A stretch of DNA of 64,000 nt from positions 170,789-234,788 of the forward strand of contig NZ_JARCHV010000003.1 in assembly GCF_028890485.2 (NCBI RefSeq), given 5' to 3'. A program made the translations under genes and the position numbers. Origin of the DNA: Planococcus sp. SK3692 (GTDB taxonomy: Bacteria > Bacillota > Bacilli > Bacillales_A > Planococcaceae). A model generated the notes under the pieces. It saw only the letters and a list, made by a program, of their open reading frames with translations. It had not been told where the DNA came from and searched no databases. Of the stretch, positions 13,604 through 22,555 are shown piece by piece. Position 1 is the stretch's first letter. Every line of letters starts with the position of its first letter.

Positions 13604-15323
13604 TTTTGCAAAAGACGACGGAACGCCGGAGACGGTCGCTTTTTCCGAGCCGCATGCGGTGCTTGAAGCAAAATCGCTTGAAGAAGTGGCGGCTGTTTTT
13701 GAACAAGTCGATGGATACACCTCCCAAGGTTATTACGCTGCGGGTTATGTATCCTACGAAGCCGCGCCTGCTTTCCATCCGGAAATGGCCGTTCGCAGAG
13801 GTGCCGAAATGCCGCTCGTGTGGTTCGGCATCTATTGCGATCCACAAGAGCCAAAAATCTTAGGCGATGGGGATTATGAAGTGTCGGACTGGACGCTTGA
13901 GGGCTCCGTTGCGGAGTACAAGAACGGCATCCAGAAAATCCGCCAAGCCATCGAAGAAGGCGATACTTATCAAGTGAATTATACAGAACGCCTTACCGCC
14001 GGATTCAAAGGGGATGCGAAAGCATTTTACCGTCAACTTGCGCGCAACCAGCAAGCGGATTACAGCGCTTACTTAGATATCGGGCGCCATCAGATTTTGT
14101 CGGCATCGCCGGAATTATTCTTCCGCATCGACGGTTCGAGCATCCGCACGAAGCCGATGAAAGGCACTGCGCCGCGCGGCAGGACGAGCTGGGAAGATGA
14201 GGCCATTTTGGATGTGCTGCTTGATTCGGAAAAAGAACGTGCTGAGAACTTGATGATTGTGGATTTATTACGAAATGATATGAGCCGCCTCGCTAAACCG
14301 GGAACCGTACAGGTGCCGAAGTTGTTTGAAGCGGAGAAATACCCGACCGTCCACCAGCTCACATCAACGGTAGAAGCTGAATTGCCGGAAGGGCTCAGCG
14401 TATTCGATTGGTTCAAAGCCTTGTTCCCGTGCGGCTCGATCACCGGCGCGCCGAAAATCAGCACGATGCGTTATATCGCTGAACTCGAACAGACGCCGCG
14501 GGAAGTTTACTGCGGCGCAATTGGCTATATCACGCCTGAAAAAAATGCCATCTTCAATGTGCCGATCCGCACCGTCGTTATCGATCAGGACAAATCGGCT
14601 GCGCGCTACGGGGTGGGTGGCGGCATCACTTGGGATTCAACATCCGAAGGCGAGTACGAAGAGCTATTGACGAAAGCCCGCGTGTTGACTGACCAGCGCC
14701 CGGAATTTGCCTTGCTCGAATCACTCAAGCTAGAAGACGGAAAGTATCCGCTGTTCGCACTTCATCTCGCACGGATGAAAAAAAGCGCAGCATATTTCCG
14801 TTTTGCTTTGGATGAAGAGTTTGTGGCAAAACAATTGAAATCGCTTGCTTTGGACCATCCTACAGGCCTTTTTAAAGTGCGCCTGACGCTTGAGCGCAAC
14901 GGCAAGGTGGAGTTGGCTGTACAGCCGGCAGCCCCAATCGAGCAGCCGATCCGCTGTGCACTCGCCAAATCGCCCGTCGACAGCCGAAATGCGTTTCTTT
15001 ATCACAAAACGACCAACCGCGGCATTTATGACCAGCATCAACAGCACGCACCTGACGCTTTTTCCGTGCTGTTATGGAATGACCGTGAAGAATTGACCGA
15101 GTTCACCATCGGCAATGTGGTCGCTGAAAAAGACGGCCGCTTCTACACGCCGCCCGTCTCGAGCGGACTGCTTGCGGGCACTTATCGCGAACAGCTGATT
15201 GATGAAGGGCGTATCGAAACGAAAGTGCTGAAAAAAGAAGAGCTCCACACATTTGACGCCATCTGGTTCATCAACAGCGTCCGCGGGTGGATGAAAGTAG
15301 AAATTGATACTCATGCTATGTGA
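13578..15323 (+). CDS. pabB: Bifunctional aminodeoxychorismate synthase component I / aminodeoxychorismate lyase (PabB-PabC fusion)
   Basis: 581 residues; ATG 13578 or 13581 follows AAAGGAGG. The N-terminal part (about 1-380) is a chorismate-utilising domain: motifs IKTKPMKGTAPRG-type (RTKPMKGTAPRG), LLRNDMSRLA, HQLTSTVEA, PCGSITGAPKISTM and GVGGGITWDS. The C-terminal part (about 390-581) is a fold-type IV PLP enzyme with TTNRGIYDQH and ELTEFTIGNVV plus PPVSSGLLAGTYRE, matching aminodeoxychorismate lyase. Together with PabA it converts chorismate to p-aminobenzoate and pyruvate in a single polypeptide. Fusions of this kind are known in several bacteria. The gene ends at a terminator shared with the converging iron transporter. 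Confidence 0.9.
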   Translation: MMAPYLQFDFAKDDGTPETVAFSEPHAVLEAKSLEEVAAVFEQVDGYTSQGYYAAGYVSYEAAPAFHPEMAVRRGAEMPLVWFGIYCDPQEPKILGDGDYEVSDWTLEGSVAEYKNGIQKIRQAIEEGDTYQVNYTERLTAGFKGDAKAFYRQLARNQQADYSAYLDIGRHQILSASPELFFRIDGSSIRTKPMKGTAPRGRTSWEDEAILDVLLDSEKERAENLMIVDLLRNDMSRLAKPGTVQVPKLFEAEKYPTVHQLTSTVEAELPEGLSVFDWFKALFPCGSITGAPKISTMRYIAELEQTPREVYCGAIGYITPEKNAIFNVPIRTVVIDQDKSAARYGVGGGITWDSTSEGEYEELLTKARVLTDQRPEFALLESLKLEDGKYPLFALHLARMKKSAAYFRFALDEEFVAKQLKSLALDHPTGLFKVRLTLERNGKVELAVQPAAPIEQPIRCALAKSPVDSRNAFLYHKTTNRGIYDQHQQHAPDAFSVLLWNDREELTEFTIGNVVAEKDGRFYTPPVSSGLLAGTYREQLIDEGRIETKVLKKEELHTFDAIWFINSVRGWMKVEIDTHAM

Positions 15324-15338
15324 AAATAGCAGTTAAAA

Positions 15339-15375
15339 AAGCCGGCCCTTCCATCACGGAAGAGCCGGCTTTTCT
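15339..15375. terminator. Bidirectional terminator between pabBC and the iron transporter
   Basis: AGCCGGC and TTCC pair with GGAA and GCCGGCT, with an A run on the left and a T run on the right, so it works for both converging operons. Confidence 0.85.
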
Positions 15376-15378
15376 ATA

Positions 15379-16125
15379 TTACGCATTGACGGTAGCTTTA
15401 GGTTTCAATACTTCTTCGGATTCGGCAATGGCTTCTTGGCGGAACGTATCGAGCATATCGCACGGGCGCCCGACAAAATCCATTTTGCCGTCTTTTAATT
15501 TCACAATGCGGTCGGCGAGGATATGCGCGTCTTTTTCATCGTGGGTTACGAAGATGGAGGTGATGTTCGCCTTTTTCAAAATCTCCCGAAGATCTTTGCG
15601 AATTTTCCCTTGCAACTCGGCATCCAAATTACTGAACGGTTCATCCAGCAGGATCAAATGAGGGTTCGGCGCAATCGCTCGGGCAATTGCCACACGCTGT
15701 TGCTGGCCGCCGCTCAATTGATGAGGATAGCGCTTTTCGTATTCTTCCAATTCGACGAGTTCAAGCATTTCGCGCATGCGCCGCTTCTTGTCAGCTTTTT
15801 TCATGCCGGACAAGCCGAACATGATATTCGCGGCAACCGTCATATGCGGGAACAAGGCGTAGTCCTGGAAGACCATGCCTATGCCGCGTTTTTCCGGCTG
15901 CAAAAATGTCTTGTCGTCGAACAAGGTTTCGTCCTGGATGACCAGGCGTCCATTTTTCGGCCGCTCAAGCCCGGCTAGCAAGCGCAAAATCGTGCTTTTT
16001 CCGCTGCCGCTGCGCCCGAGGATCGAAATGACTTCACCTTTTTTTATATCCAGCGTGAACCGATCAAGTGCAGGGGCCTGTGTATTCGGATAGGAAAAAC
16101 TCACATCTTCAATGGCGACAAACAT
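15379..16125 (-). CDS. Iron(III) ABC transporter ATP-binding protein (FbpC type)
   Basis: 248 residues with all ABC ATPase motifs: Walker A LGRSGSGKST (about 36-45), signature LSGGQQQRVAIARA (about 138-151), Walker B LILLDEPFSNLDA and the H-loop FVTHDEKDA. The GSGKST/LSGGQQQ spelling is typical of Fbp/Fut-like and related importers. It energises import through the permease directly upstream on the minus strand. It lacks the long C-terminal regulatory extension of some relatives (about 350 residues). Last gene of a three-gene operon: binding protein, permease, ATPase. Confidence 0.9.
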   Translation of the reverse strand: MFVAIEDVSFSYPNTQAPALDRFTLDIKKGEVISILGRSGSGKSTILRLLAGLERPKNGRLVIQDETLFDDKTFLQPEKRGIGMVFQDYALFPHMTVAANIMFGLSGMKKADKKRRMREMLELVELEEYEKRYPHQLSGGQQQRVAIARAIAPNPHLILLDEPFSNLDAELQGKIRKDLREILKKANITSIFVTHDEKDAHILADRIVKLKDGKMDFVGRPCDMLDTFRQEAIAESEEVLKPKATVNA

Positions 16126-16126
16126 A

Positions 16127-17758
16127 TCAATCCATCTCCTTCTCGAGTATCTTATAGAAAATCACAATGGCCAAGGCGCTAATACCGACAATCAAAAGGG
16201 AAGCTTGAGAAGCCTCCATGATTTTTTCATCACTTGCGTACTGGAAAGCTTTTGTTGACAATGTATCAAAATTAAACGGTCTGAGGATCAATGTCAAGGG
16301 AATCTCCTTGAGCACGTCGATGAAGACCAGGATAAATCCACTGATAATCGCGCCTTTCATCATGGGGACGTCGACTTTGAAAAAGGTCTTCGTCGGGCCG
16401 GCACCGAGCAGCCGTGAAGCATCCCGGAAGTTCGTGCCAATTTTGTCATAGCCTGTTTCGATCGAATTATAGCCGATGGCGAAGAAGCGGATGATATATG
16501 CTGACAGCAGCAGAACAATGCTGACGCTGAGCACCAGCGTGGTCTCAAGGCCGATTGCCATATACAGCGGGGCAAGATAGCCGTCGAGCGCGACAAAAGC
16601 CGTGACGACTGCGACCGCGATAACCGCTCCTGGAATCGAATAACCAAGTACCGTCAGTTTCGGCAACAATTTCGTATATTTGCCCTGCACCATGCGTGCG
16701 AAATTCCCGACGATGAGCGCGAGGATGACGATCAAAGTGGCGCTGAGCCCGGCGACAAATACCGAGTTCTGCACGTAGCGCATGAATTCTTCCATCGGGA
16801 TCGTCCCGAAGGTCAACACCGTCCAGTCAACCAGCTGAATGACGGGAATGAAGAATCCGAGGCTCAAGATCAGCATGCCGTAGCCTGCCGCCGCAAAGCC
16901 TTTCCATCCGCTGAGCGGGATGAGCTGAAGCGGGCGCACTTTCGTCGAGAAATAACTGTATTGCCGCCTGCCGCGAAGCAATTTCTCGATGAGTAGGATG
17001 ACGATGACGAAGCCCATGAGAGACGCGGCCAGTTTAATCGACGTATCCAAATCCCCAAGGCCGAACCAGCTTTGGAAGATGGCGGTCGTAAAGGTTTGGA
17101 TGCCGTAATATTTCACGACGCCGTAATCGTTCAACACTTCCAACACGACGAGGCTCGCACCGGCGATGATCGAAATCCGCGAAATCGGCAGCACCACTTG
17201 GAAGAACGTGCGCCAAGGGCCTTTGCCGAGCAAACGCGTGCTTTCGATCAATGACGCCGATTGTTCAGATAAATACACTTGAGTGATCGTGTAAACGTAT
17301 GGGTACAAAAACATTGTGTAAATGAAAATCGCCCCGGGCAAGTTCATGATATCGAAATACGCCGGGTCCAGTTCCATTCCGAATCCCTCGCGCAGCGTCG
17401 TCTGGATGGCGCCTGTGAAATTCAAGATGCCGTGGTACGTGTAAGCACCAATAAACGGCGGAATGGAAAGAGGGAGGATCAACGCCCACTTCAAAAAGCG
17501 CCGGAATGGAAAATCGTATTGCGCGATCAGCCAGGCAAGGCTCAGCCCGATCAGGATCGTGAAGAACGCTGTCGCGAGCGTCAGAATCAACGAGTTGATG
17601 ACGAACTGACGCAATACGAACTCTTTCATATGTTCCCAATTGTCATTCGACGGCGTAAACAGCCCGGTGACAATGGTCAAATTCGGCAGGAACAGCATCA
17701 GGATGATGATGACTGCCCCTACAGTCCAGATATTGAAATTGGCCAATCTGCGTTGCAA
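16127..17758 (-). CDS. Iron(III) ABC transporter permease (FbpB type)
   Basis: 543 residues from a TTG start at 17758 preceded by AAAGAGGTG; upstream in-frame codons exist but lack a ribosome site. It has about 12 membrane helices in two halves. Each half has the cytoplasmic ABC-permease loop: ESTRLLGKGPWRTFFQVVLPI in the first and DASRLLGAGPTKTFFKVDVPM in the second. This fused two-domain form is standard for ferric-iron importers of the Fbp type. Only one base separates it from the ATPase gene. Confidence 0.9.
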   Translation of the reverse strand: MQRRLANFNIWTVGAVIIILMLFLPNLTIVTGLFTPSNDNWEHMKEFVLRQFVINSLILTLATAFFTILIGLSLAWLIAQYDFPFRRFLKWALILPLSIPPFIGAYTYHGILNFTGAIQTTLREGFGMELDPAYFDIMNLPGAIFIYTMFLYPYVYTITQVYLSEQSASLIESTRLLGKGPWRTFFQVVLPISRISIIAGASLVVLEVLNDYGVVKYYGIQTFTTAIFQSWFGLGDLDTSIKLAASLMGFVIVILLIEKLLRGRRQYSYFSTKVRPLQLIPLSGWKGFAAAGYGMLILSLGFFIPVIQLVDWTVLTFGTIPMEEFMRYVQNSVFVAGLSATLIVILALIVGNFARMVQGKYTKLLPKLTVLGYSIPGAVIAVAVVTAFVALDGYLAPLYMAIGLETTLVLSVSIVLLLSAYIIRFFAIGYNSIETGYDKIGTNFRDASRLLGAGPTKTFFKVDVPMMKGAIISGFILVFIDVLKEIPLTLILRPFNFDTLSTKAFQYASDEKIMEASQASLLIVGISALAIVIFYKILEKEMD

Positions 17759-17833
17759 AATCCAGGCACCTCTTTCCAAATCGCAAGAAATCCCTTGCCG
17801 CATTCAGACAGCGGCAAGGGGAGATCATGTAGG

Positions 17834-18910
17834 TTATTTCCAGCCGACTTCGTTGAACAATAGAATCGCTTTGGCGTTGTTTTCGCCGAGTGCAGACATC
17901 GAGATGTCCTGCTCTTTGAAGTCACCCCAAGATTGCAACAATTCGGATGGTTCCACTGCTTCGTTTACTGGGTATTCATAATTGACAGAAGCAAATGTTT
18001 CTTGTGCTTCCGGTGCGGAGAGAAACTCCAGCAATTTAATCGCATTTTCTTGGTTCTTAGCTGATTTTACCACACCCGCGCCGCTGACGTTCACATGCGT
18101 GCCTGTCGTATCCTGGTTCGGGAAGAACACCTCAAGGCCTTCAGCCACTTCGACTTCCGCGGGATCTTCAGAATTCAGCATTTGGCCAAAGTAATACGTG
18201 TTCATGATCGCTACATCGCCAACACCTGCTGCGATGGCTTTCGCTTGGTCACGGTCGCCGCCTTCAGGGTCGCGTGCAAAGTTTTCAACCATGCCGGCTG
18301 CCCATTCTTTTGCTTCTTCTTCGCCATTCAATTCAATGAAAGACGCAAGTAAAGATTGGTTGTAGATGTTTTCAGAGCTGCGGATCAATACGCGTCCAGC
18401 CCACTCATCTTCCGTCAATGCTTCGTATGTGGAAAGCTCAGACGGGTCAACTGTTTCTTTGTCATACAAAATGACACGTGCGCGTTTTGTCAGGCCATAC
18501 CACATTTGGTCTTCATCCTGGAAGTTGGCAGGAATCTGTTCATCCAGCACATCGCTTGAAACCGACTGCAAAATGCCGTCTTCTTTCGCGCGGTGCAGGC
18601 GGCCTGCATCAGCTGTCAAAAACAAATCGGCTTGTGTAGCGTCGCCTTCGCGTTTGATGCGCTCAAGCAGCTCATCGGCTTCCCCTTTGATCAAGTTGAC
18701 TTTGATGCCGGTTTCTTCTTCGAATTTCTTGTAGAGCTCATCGTCCACATCATAATGGCGTGCAGTATATAGGTTCACTTCGGTGCTGGCAGTTTCAGCT
18801 TCGTCGCCGGACGATTCTGCCGGTTGTTCTTCTGAGCTGTTCGAGCTGCCGCATGCAGCAAGCACGAGAAGCGTGCCGAGCACTAATAGGAATGAAAGCA
18901 ATTTCTTCAT
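17834..18910 (-). CDS. Iron(III) ABC transporter substrate-binding lipoprotein (FbpA/FutA type)
   Basis: 358 residues with a signal peptide and lipobox LVLAAC (cysteine near residue 20), followed by a Ser/Glu-rich linker. The mature part begins VNLYTARHYDVDDELYKKFE, the usual start of ferric-binding proteins in this family. Later motifs include VNLIKGEADELLERIKREG and ADLFLTADAGRLHRA. A tyrosine pair for iron is suggested by NTYYFGQ near residue 240. It captures ferric iron outside the membrane. It is first in the operon and has a Fur box in its promoter. Confidence 0.92.
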   Translation of the reverse strand: MKKLLSFLLVLGTLLVLAACGSSNSSEEQPAESSGDEAETASTEVNLYTARHYDVDDELYKKFEEETGIKVNLIKGEADELLERIKREGDATQADLFLTADAGRLHRAKEDGILQSVSSDVLDEQIPANFQDEDQMWYGLTKRARVILYDKETVDPSELSTYEALTEDEWAGRVLIRSSENIYNQSLLASFIELNGEEEAKEWAAGMVENFARDPEGGDRDQAKAIAAGVGDVAIMNTYYFGQMLNSEDPAEVEVAEGLEVFFPNQDTTGTHVNVSGAGVVKSAKNQENAIKLLEFLSAPEAQETFASVNYEYPVNEAVEPSELLQSWGDFKEQDISMSALGENNAKAILLFNEVGWK

Positions 18911-18951
18911 GGAAGTCTCTCCTTTGAAATGGTTGATGAATCTTATTCAAA

Positions 18952-19000
18952 TGAAAATGATTCTCATTTACTAGTATAGCTAGCCGCTCACTAAAGTCAA
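18952..19000 (-). promoter_or_regulatory. Fur-regulated promoter of the iron transporter operon
   Basis: On the minus strand TTGACT (18995-19000), a 16-base spacer and TATACT (18973-18978) form a promoter. Just downstream is TGAGAATCATTTTCA (18952-18966, minus strand), a 7-1-7 Fur box differing from TGATAATNATTATCA at two positions. Fur with iron bound here would block transcription, so the operon should be induced by iron starvation. Confidence 0.85.
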
Positions 19001-19189
19001 CGGTTTTCACGGGAAACTTGTTTTAAATGTGTCCATTTTCGTTATATTTTAGATAACAAATGGAAGCGCTTAGTTCGAAAGCTTCTTCTGGCACTAGCTA
19101 TAGCACTTGCTATTTACCAATCGCAGGAAATGCTACACTTGAGAATGAGAAACAACTGGACTGATCTAATGGAAATGGGGGCATACGCA

Positions 19190-20683
19190 ATGGACATGAA
19201 AACATATTTGTCGCTCGATGCGACAGCGATGGCGGAACTGGTGAAAAAGGGGGAGGTTAGCCCAAGGGAATTGGTGGAACTGAGCTTTCAGCGCTTGGAT
19301 GAAGTCGAGCCGAAACTGCATGCATTCACCGCAGAGCGCCATGAGCAGGCATTGCTGGAGGCGGAGAATGCGGGAGACGGCATTCTCGGCGGTGTGCCGG
19401 TTGCCTTGAAGAACATCTCCCAGGCACTCGCGGGACAGCGCTTGAGTGCAGGATCGAAATTGCTGGCAGACTTCCGGCCGGAACGCGATTCTCATTTCGT
19501 TGCGCGCCTGAAAGCAGCTGGGCTCATCCCAATTGGACATACGAATACGCCGGAATTCGGCTTGAAAAATATTTCGGAGCCGGAGCTGTTCGGGCCGACG
19601 CACAATCCGTGGAATACGGACCATTCACCGGGCGGCTCAAGCGGGGGGGCGGCGGCCGCTGTCGCTTCTGGCATCGTGCCGGTCGCCGGTGCGAGTGACG
19701 GGGGCGGTTCGATCCGCATTCCTGCATCGTTCACCGGCTTGTTCGGACTCAAGCCGACGCGCGGCAGAACCCCTGTCGGACCGGGAGCCGGGCGGCAATG
19801 GCAAGGGGCATCGATCGATTTTGCGCTGAGCCGGACGGTGCGGGACAGCGCTGCGCTGCTCGATGCATTGCAGGTCGTCCAGCCGGAAGCTGCCTTTCAA
19901 ACGCCGCTATTTCCAGGGAAATACGCGGAACAGCTGAATCGGGAGTTCGATAAACCTTTGAATATCGCATTCTCTTTGGAGTCACCGGTCGGCACGATGG
20001 TCTCGGAAGATGCGAAACAAGCCGTGCTGAATACGGTGCGCTGGCTTGAAGGACAAGGGCATCGAGTCGAAGCACAAACCCCGGACATCGATGGCGTCCA
20101 ATTGATGCGCGAATATTACTTGATGAACAGCGGGGAAATGGCGCTGCTCCAGAAAAACCTGGAGAAAACATTCGGCCGCCGTTTGACGGAAGACGATATG
20201 GAAATCGAGTCCTGGTTATTGGCGACGGCCGGCAAACGGGTTTCGGCTGCTGATTATTCCGCGAGCCTCGCTGCATGGGACACAGCTGCCGCGAAAATGG
20301 CGGCGCTTCATGAACGCTTTGATTTCTATATCACTCCCGCGACGGCGCATCCTGCCCCGGAAATCGGTGAATTGAGCCATTCTAAAGAATCACGTACACG
20401 CTTATTGCAAGCACTCGACATGGCGCGTGATACGACCGATCAGCAAGAACTCATCTATGCGATGTTTTTGCCAAGCCTCAGCTACACGCCGTTCACGCAG
20501 CTGGCGAACTTGACCGGCCAGCCGGCGATGTCTTTGCCGCTTCATGTGACGGAGGCGAATTTGCCGATCGGCGTCCAGGTGATGGCCCAAAAAGGGGAAG
20601 AGCATCGCCTGCTCCAGCTGGCGCAGCAAATCGAACAAAGCGGTTTATGGGTCGGTCAGCGCGGCAACCCATTCTTTCAATAA
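19190..20683 (+). CDS. Amidase (amidase-signature family)
   Basis: 497 residues from ATG 19190, preceded by a weak GGGGG site. The amidase-signature Ser-cisSer-Lys triad is present: lysine in VALKNIS (about residue 72), the first serine in GGSSGGAAAAVASG (about 150), and the nucleophile in GASDGGGSIRIPAS (about 173). These enzymes hydrolyse amides in the cytosol. The substrate is not predictable, and no GatB or GatC partner is adjacent, so it is unlikely to be the tRNA amidotransferase subunit. It is a single gene, ending at a strong terminator shared with the converging transporter gene. Confidence 0.88.
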   Translation: MDMKTYLSLDATAMAELVKKGEVSPRELVELSFQRLDEVEPKLHAFTAERHEQALLEAENAGDGILGGVPVALKNISQALAGQRLSAGSKLLADFRPERDSHFVARLKAAGLIPIGHTNTPEFGLKNISEPELFGPTHNPWNTDHSPGGSSGGAAAAVASGIVPVAGASDGGGSIRIPASFTGLFGLKPTRGRTPVGPGAGRQWQGASIDFALSRTVRDSAALLDALQVVQPEAAFQTPLFPGKYAEQLNREFDKPLNIAFSLESPVGTMVSEDAKQAVLNTVRWLEGQGHRVEAQTPDIDGVQLMREYYLMNSGEMALLQKNLEKTFGRRLTEDDMEIESWLLATAGKRVSAADYSASLAAWDTAAAKMAALHERFDFYITPATAHPAPEIGELSHSKESRTRLLQALDMARDTTDQQELIYAMFLPSLSYTPFTQLANLTGQPAMSLPLHVTEANLPIGVQVMAQKGEEHRLLQLAQQIEQSGLWVGQRGNPFFQ

Positions 20684-20710
20684 ACCGAATCTATTATAGT
20701 AGGAAATCCA

Positions 20711-20756
20711 AAAAGCCCCGGAAAAGGAACTCTTCCTTTTCCGGGGCTTTTATCTT
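20711..20756. terminator. Bidirectional terminator
   Basis: AAAAGCCCCGGAAAAGGAA pairs with TTCCTTTTCCGGGGCTTTT, giving A and T tracts on both sides. It serves the amidase gene and the converging OFA transporter. Confidence 0.9.
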
Positions 20757-20759
20757 TTT

Positions 20760-22043
20760 TTAAGAAGAAACGGCTTGTTGAGTCGCTTGGACTTTATCGT
20801 CTTTTTCGTAATTGCGTTCCACGCGGCGGATGTCCATGCGGATCAAGATGGACAAGACGAGCGCAACGGAAATCAATCCGATGAAGATATAGAAAACCGG
20901 TACATAGCTGTTGGTTGCAGCATAGACTTGTGAAACGATCGCCGGCCCGATGATGCCGCCGAGAGACCAAGTTGTCAGCAAATAACCGTGGATGGCACCA
21001 AGTTGTCTTGTGCCGAACATGTCGCCGATGAAGGCCGGCAAGTTCGAGAAGCCACCGCCATAGCAGGAAACGATAAGCAAGATAAACACTTGGAAAATGA
21101 TGACGTTCGTGATGCCCGGAAGCATGACGAAAGCGACGATTTGAATGATGAAGAACATCATGAACACGGTCGGGCGCCCGATATAATCGGAAATCGCGGC
21201 CCAGCCGAGGCGTCCGCCACCATTGAAAATGCCCATGATGCCGACAAGTGTCGCGGCACCCGCTGCCGTCAAGCCGACCAATTCCTGAGCCATCGGAGAA
21301 GCGACCGAGATGATCATGATGCCGGCGCTGACGTTGATGAGCATCATCGTCCACAACATCCAGAAACGGCGTGTTTTCACGGCTTGTCTGGCTGTCAGTT
21401 GCGCCAAGTCTTTCTTCATGACCTTTTTGCCGGAAGCAAGGTCCGCTTCCATTCCTTTAGGCATGAAGCCTTCAGGCGGCGGTGCGATATAGGAAGCACC
21501 GAGTGAGATTAAGATGAAATAGCTGATTCCGAGAATATAGAAAGTCGTCGTCACGCCAACAGAAGCGATCAAGCTGGCAGCAACGGGGGCGGTGATGAGT
21601 GCGCCGGCGCCAAAGCCCATAACGGCCATGCCAGTCGCGAGGCCGCGGCGGTCAGGGAACCATTTGACGAGTGTCGAAATAGGCGCGATGTACCCCACGC
21701 CAAGCCCCATCCCGCTCATGAATCCGTAGGTCAGTAAGAACAGCACAAGCGAATCGATCTGTGTTGCAAAACCAGCACCTGCTTGTCCGATACCGAATAA
21801 GAAAGCTGCTACCATAGCGGATTTCCGAGGCCCATTCTTTTCAACAAAGCCACCGAAGAACGCAGCGGAAATCCCACCGAGTGCCATCATGATCGTGAAG
21901 GCGTAAGTGATTTCCGTTGGAGACCAGCCCATCGTTTCGCTGATGGGTTTTGTATAGACACTGTAGGCATAAGCCGCTCCGATCGACAATTGGATCGCGA
22001 TGGCGGATAACGCGATTAGCCATCTGTTTTTGTTCATCTTCAT
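20760..22043 (-). CDS. OFA-family MFS transporter (oxalate/formate antiporter-like)
   Basis: 427 residues with 12 predicted helices and the usual MFS loop signatures. The N-terminal pattern AYAYSVYTKPISETMGWS, then FGGFVEKNGPRKS and YIAPISTLVKWFPDRRGLATG, is characteristic of the oxalate:formate antiporter (OFA) family. Most Gram-positive members have unknown carboxylate-type substrates, so oxalate is not established. AAGGAGGAA precedes the ATG. The gene stands alone; no oxalate-degrading enzymes lie next to it. Confidence 0.85.
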   Translation of the reverse strand: MKMNKNRWLIALSAIAIQLSIGAAYAYSVYTKPISETMGWSPTEITYAFTIMMALGGISAAFFGGFVEKNGPRKSAMVAAFLFGIGQAGAGFATQIDSLVLFLLTYGFMSGMGLGVGYIAPISTLVKWFPDRRGLATGMAVMGFGAGALITAPVAASLIASVGVTTTFYILGISYFILISLGASYIAPPPEGFMPKGMEADLASGKKVMKKDLAQLTARQAVKTRRFWMLWTMMLINVSAGIMIISVASPMAQELVGLTAAGAATLVGIMGIFNGGGRLGWAAISDYIGRPTVFMMFFIIQIVAFVMLPGITNVIIFQVFILLIVSCYGGGFSNLPAFIGDMFGTRQLGAIHGYLLTTWSLGGIIGPAIVSQVYAATNSYVPVFYIFIGLISVALVLSILIRMDIRRVERNYEKDDKVQATQQAVSS

Positions 22044-22335
22044 AGTGAAATTCCTCCTTTGTGAGTCAAACTGTTCTTTCGAGAATACATGCTTTTCACT
22101 ATTTCGACAAACTAATTTTCAGAATAGAAAAACTAATCTAATAAAAAACTGATATTGCTATTAATGAAGAGTGGTAGTTTGCGCGTTTGAAGAGGTAAAA
22201 ATCACTCGTTTTTAATGAAAAAGGAATAAAACAAGCAGTTAAAAGTAAGCGTTTTCAGAAAAGAGCAAAGTAGATTGGTAATATATACTCATTTTTCACT
22301 AAGGGAGAAAATTTCTAATGTAAAGGAGAGATTCT
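22044..22335. other. AT-rich intergenic region with no recognised feature
   Basis: About 290 bases between the OFA transporter promoter side and a small ORF. It is strongly AT-rich, with no hairpin-T-run or riboswitch core that I could identify. It must hold the divergent promoters for both sides, but no -35/-10 pair stands out. Confidence 0.4.
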
Positions 22336-22464
22336 ATGTTTGAGAGAGATAAGACATGTCTGGAATCCAGTATTCATAAGGTTTTGAGGCTTATTAGAAA
22401 AAGAATTTCAACTATTCTAAAATATTCTGTTTCAGTCGTTATTTTCTCTCTTTTAGCTCGATAA
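22336..22464 (+). CDS. Possible 42-residue basic/hydrophobic peptide
   Basis: ATG 22336 follows AAAGGAGAG by about 6 bases, an excellent ribosome site, and opens a 42-codon frame. The first part is charged (MFERDKTCLESS, then KVLRLIRKR) and the last 17 residues are hydrophobic (ISTILKYSVSVVIFSLLAR). That could be a membrane-associated or toxin-like peptide. The region is AT-rich and the frame is short, so it may be chance; the ribosome site is the main support. Confidence 0.35.
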   Translation: MFERDKTCLESSIHKVLRLIRKRISTILKYSVSVVIFSLLAR

Positions 22465-22501
22465 ATGCTATTTCAGGCAATATAATTATTTGGATATAAG
22501 A

Positions 22502-22540
22502 AAACCGGAAACCACTCAGCGTGCGAGGGGTTTCCGGTTC
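22502..22540 (-). terminator. Terminator of the TetR gene
   Basis: AACCGGAAACC pairs with GGTTTCCGGTT across a 15-base loop. On the minus strand it follows the TetR stop and ends in TTTTC. Confidence 0.75.
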
Positions 22541-22555
22541 TAAAGAGTGTCTTCA

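Noticed and set aside
16360..17639. Several frames antisense to or overlapping the iron permease
   Set aside because: Arg/Ser-rich shadow frames; the permease has clear ABC loops.
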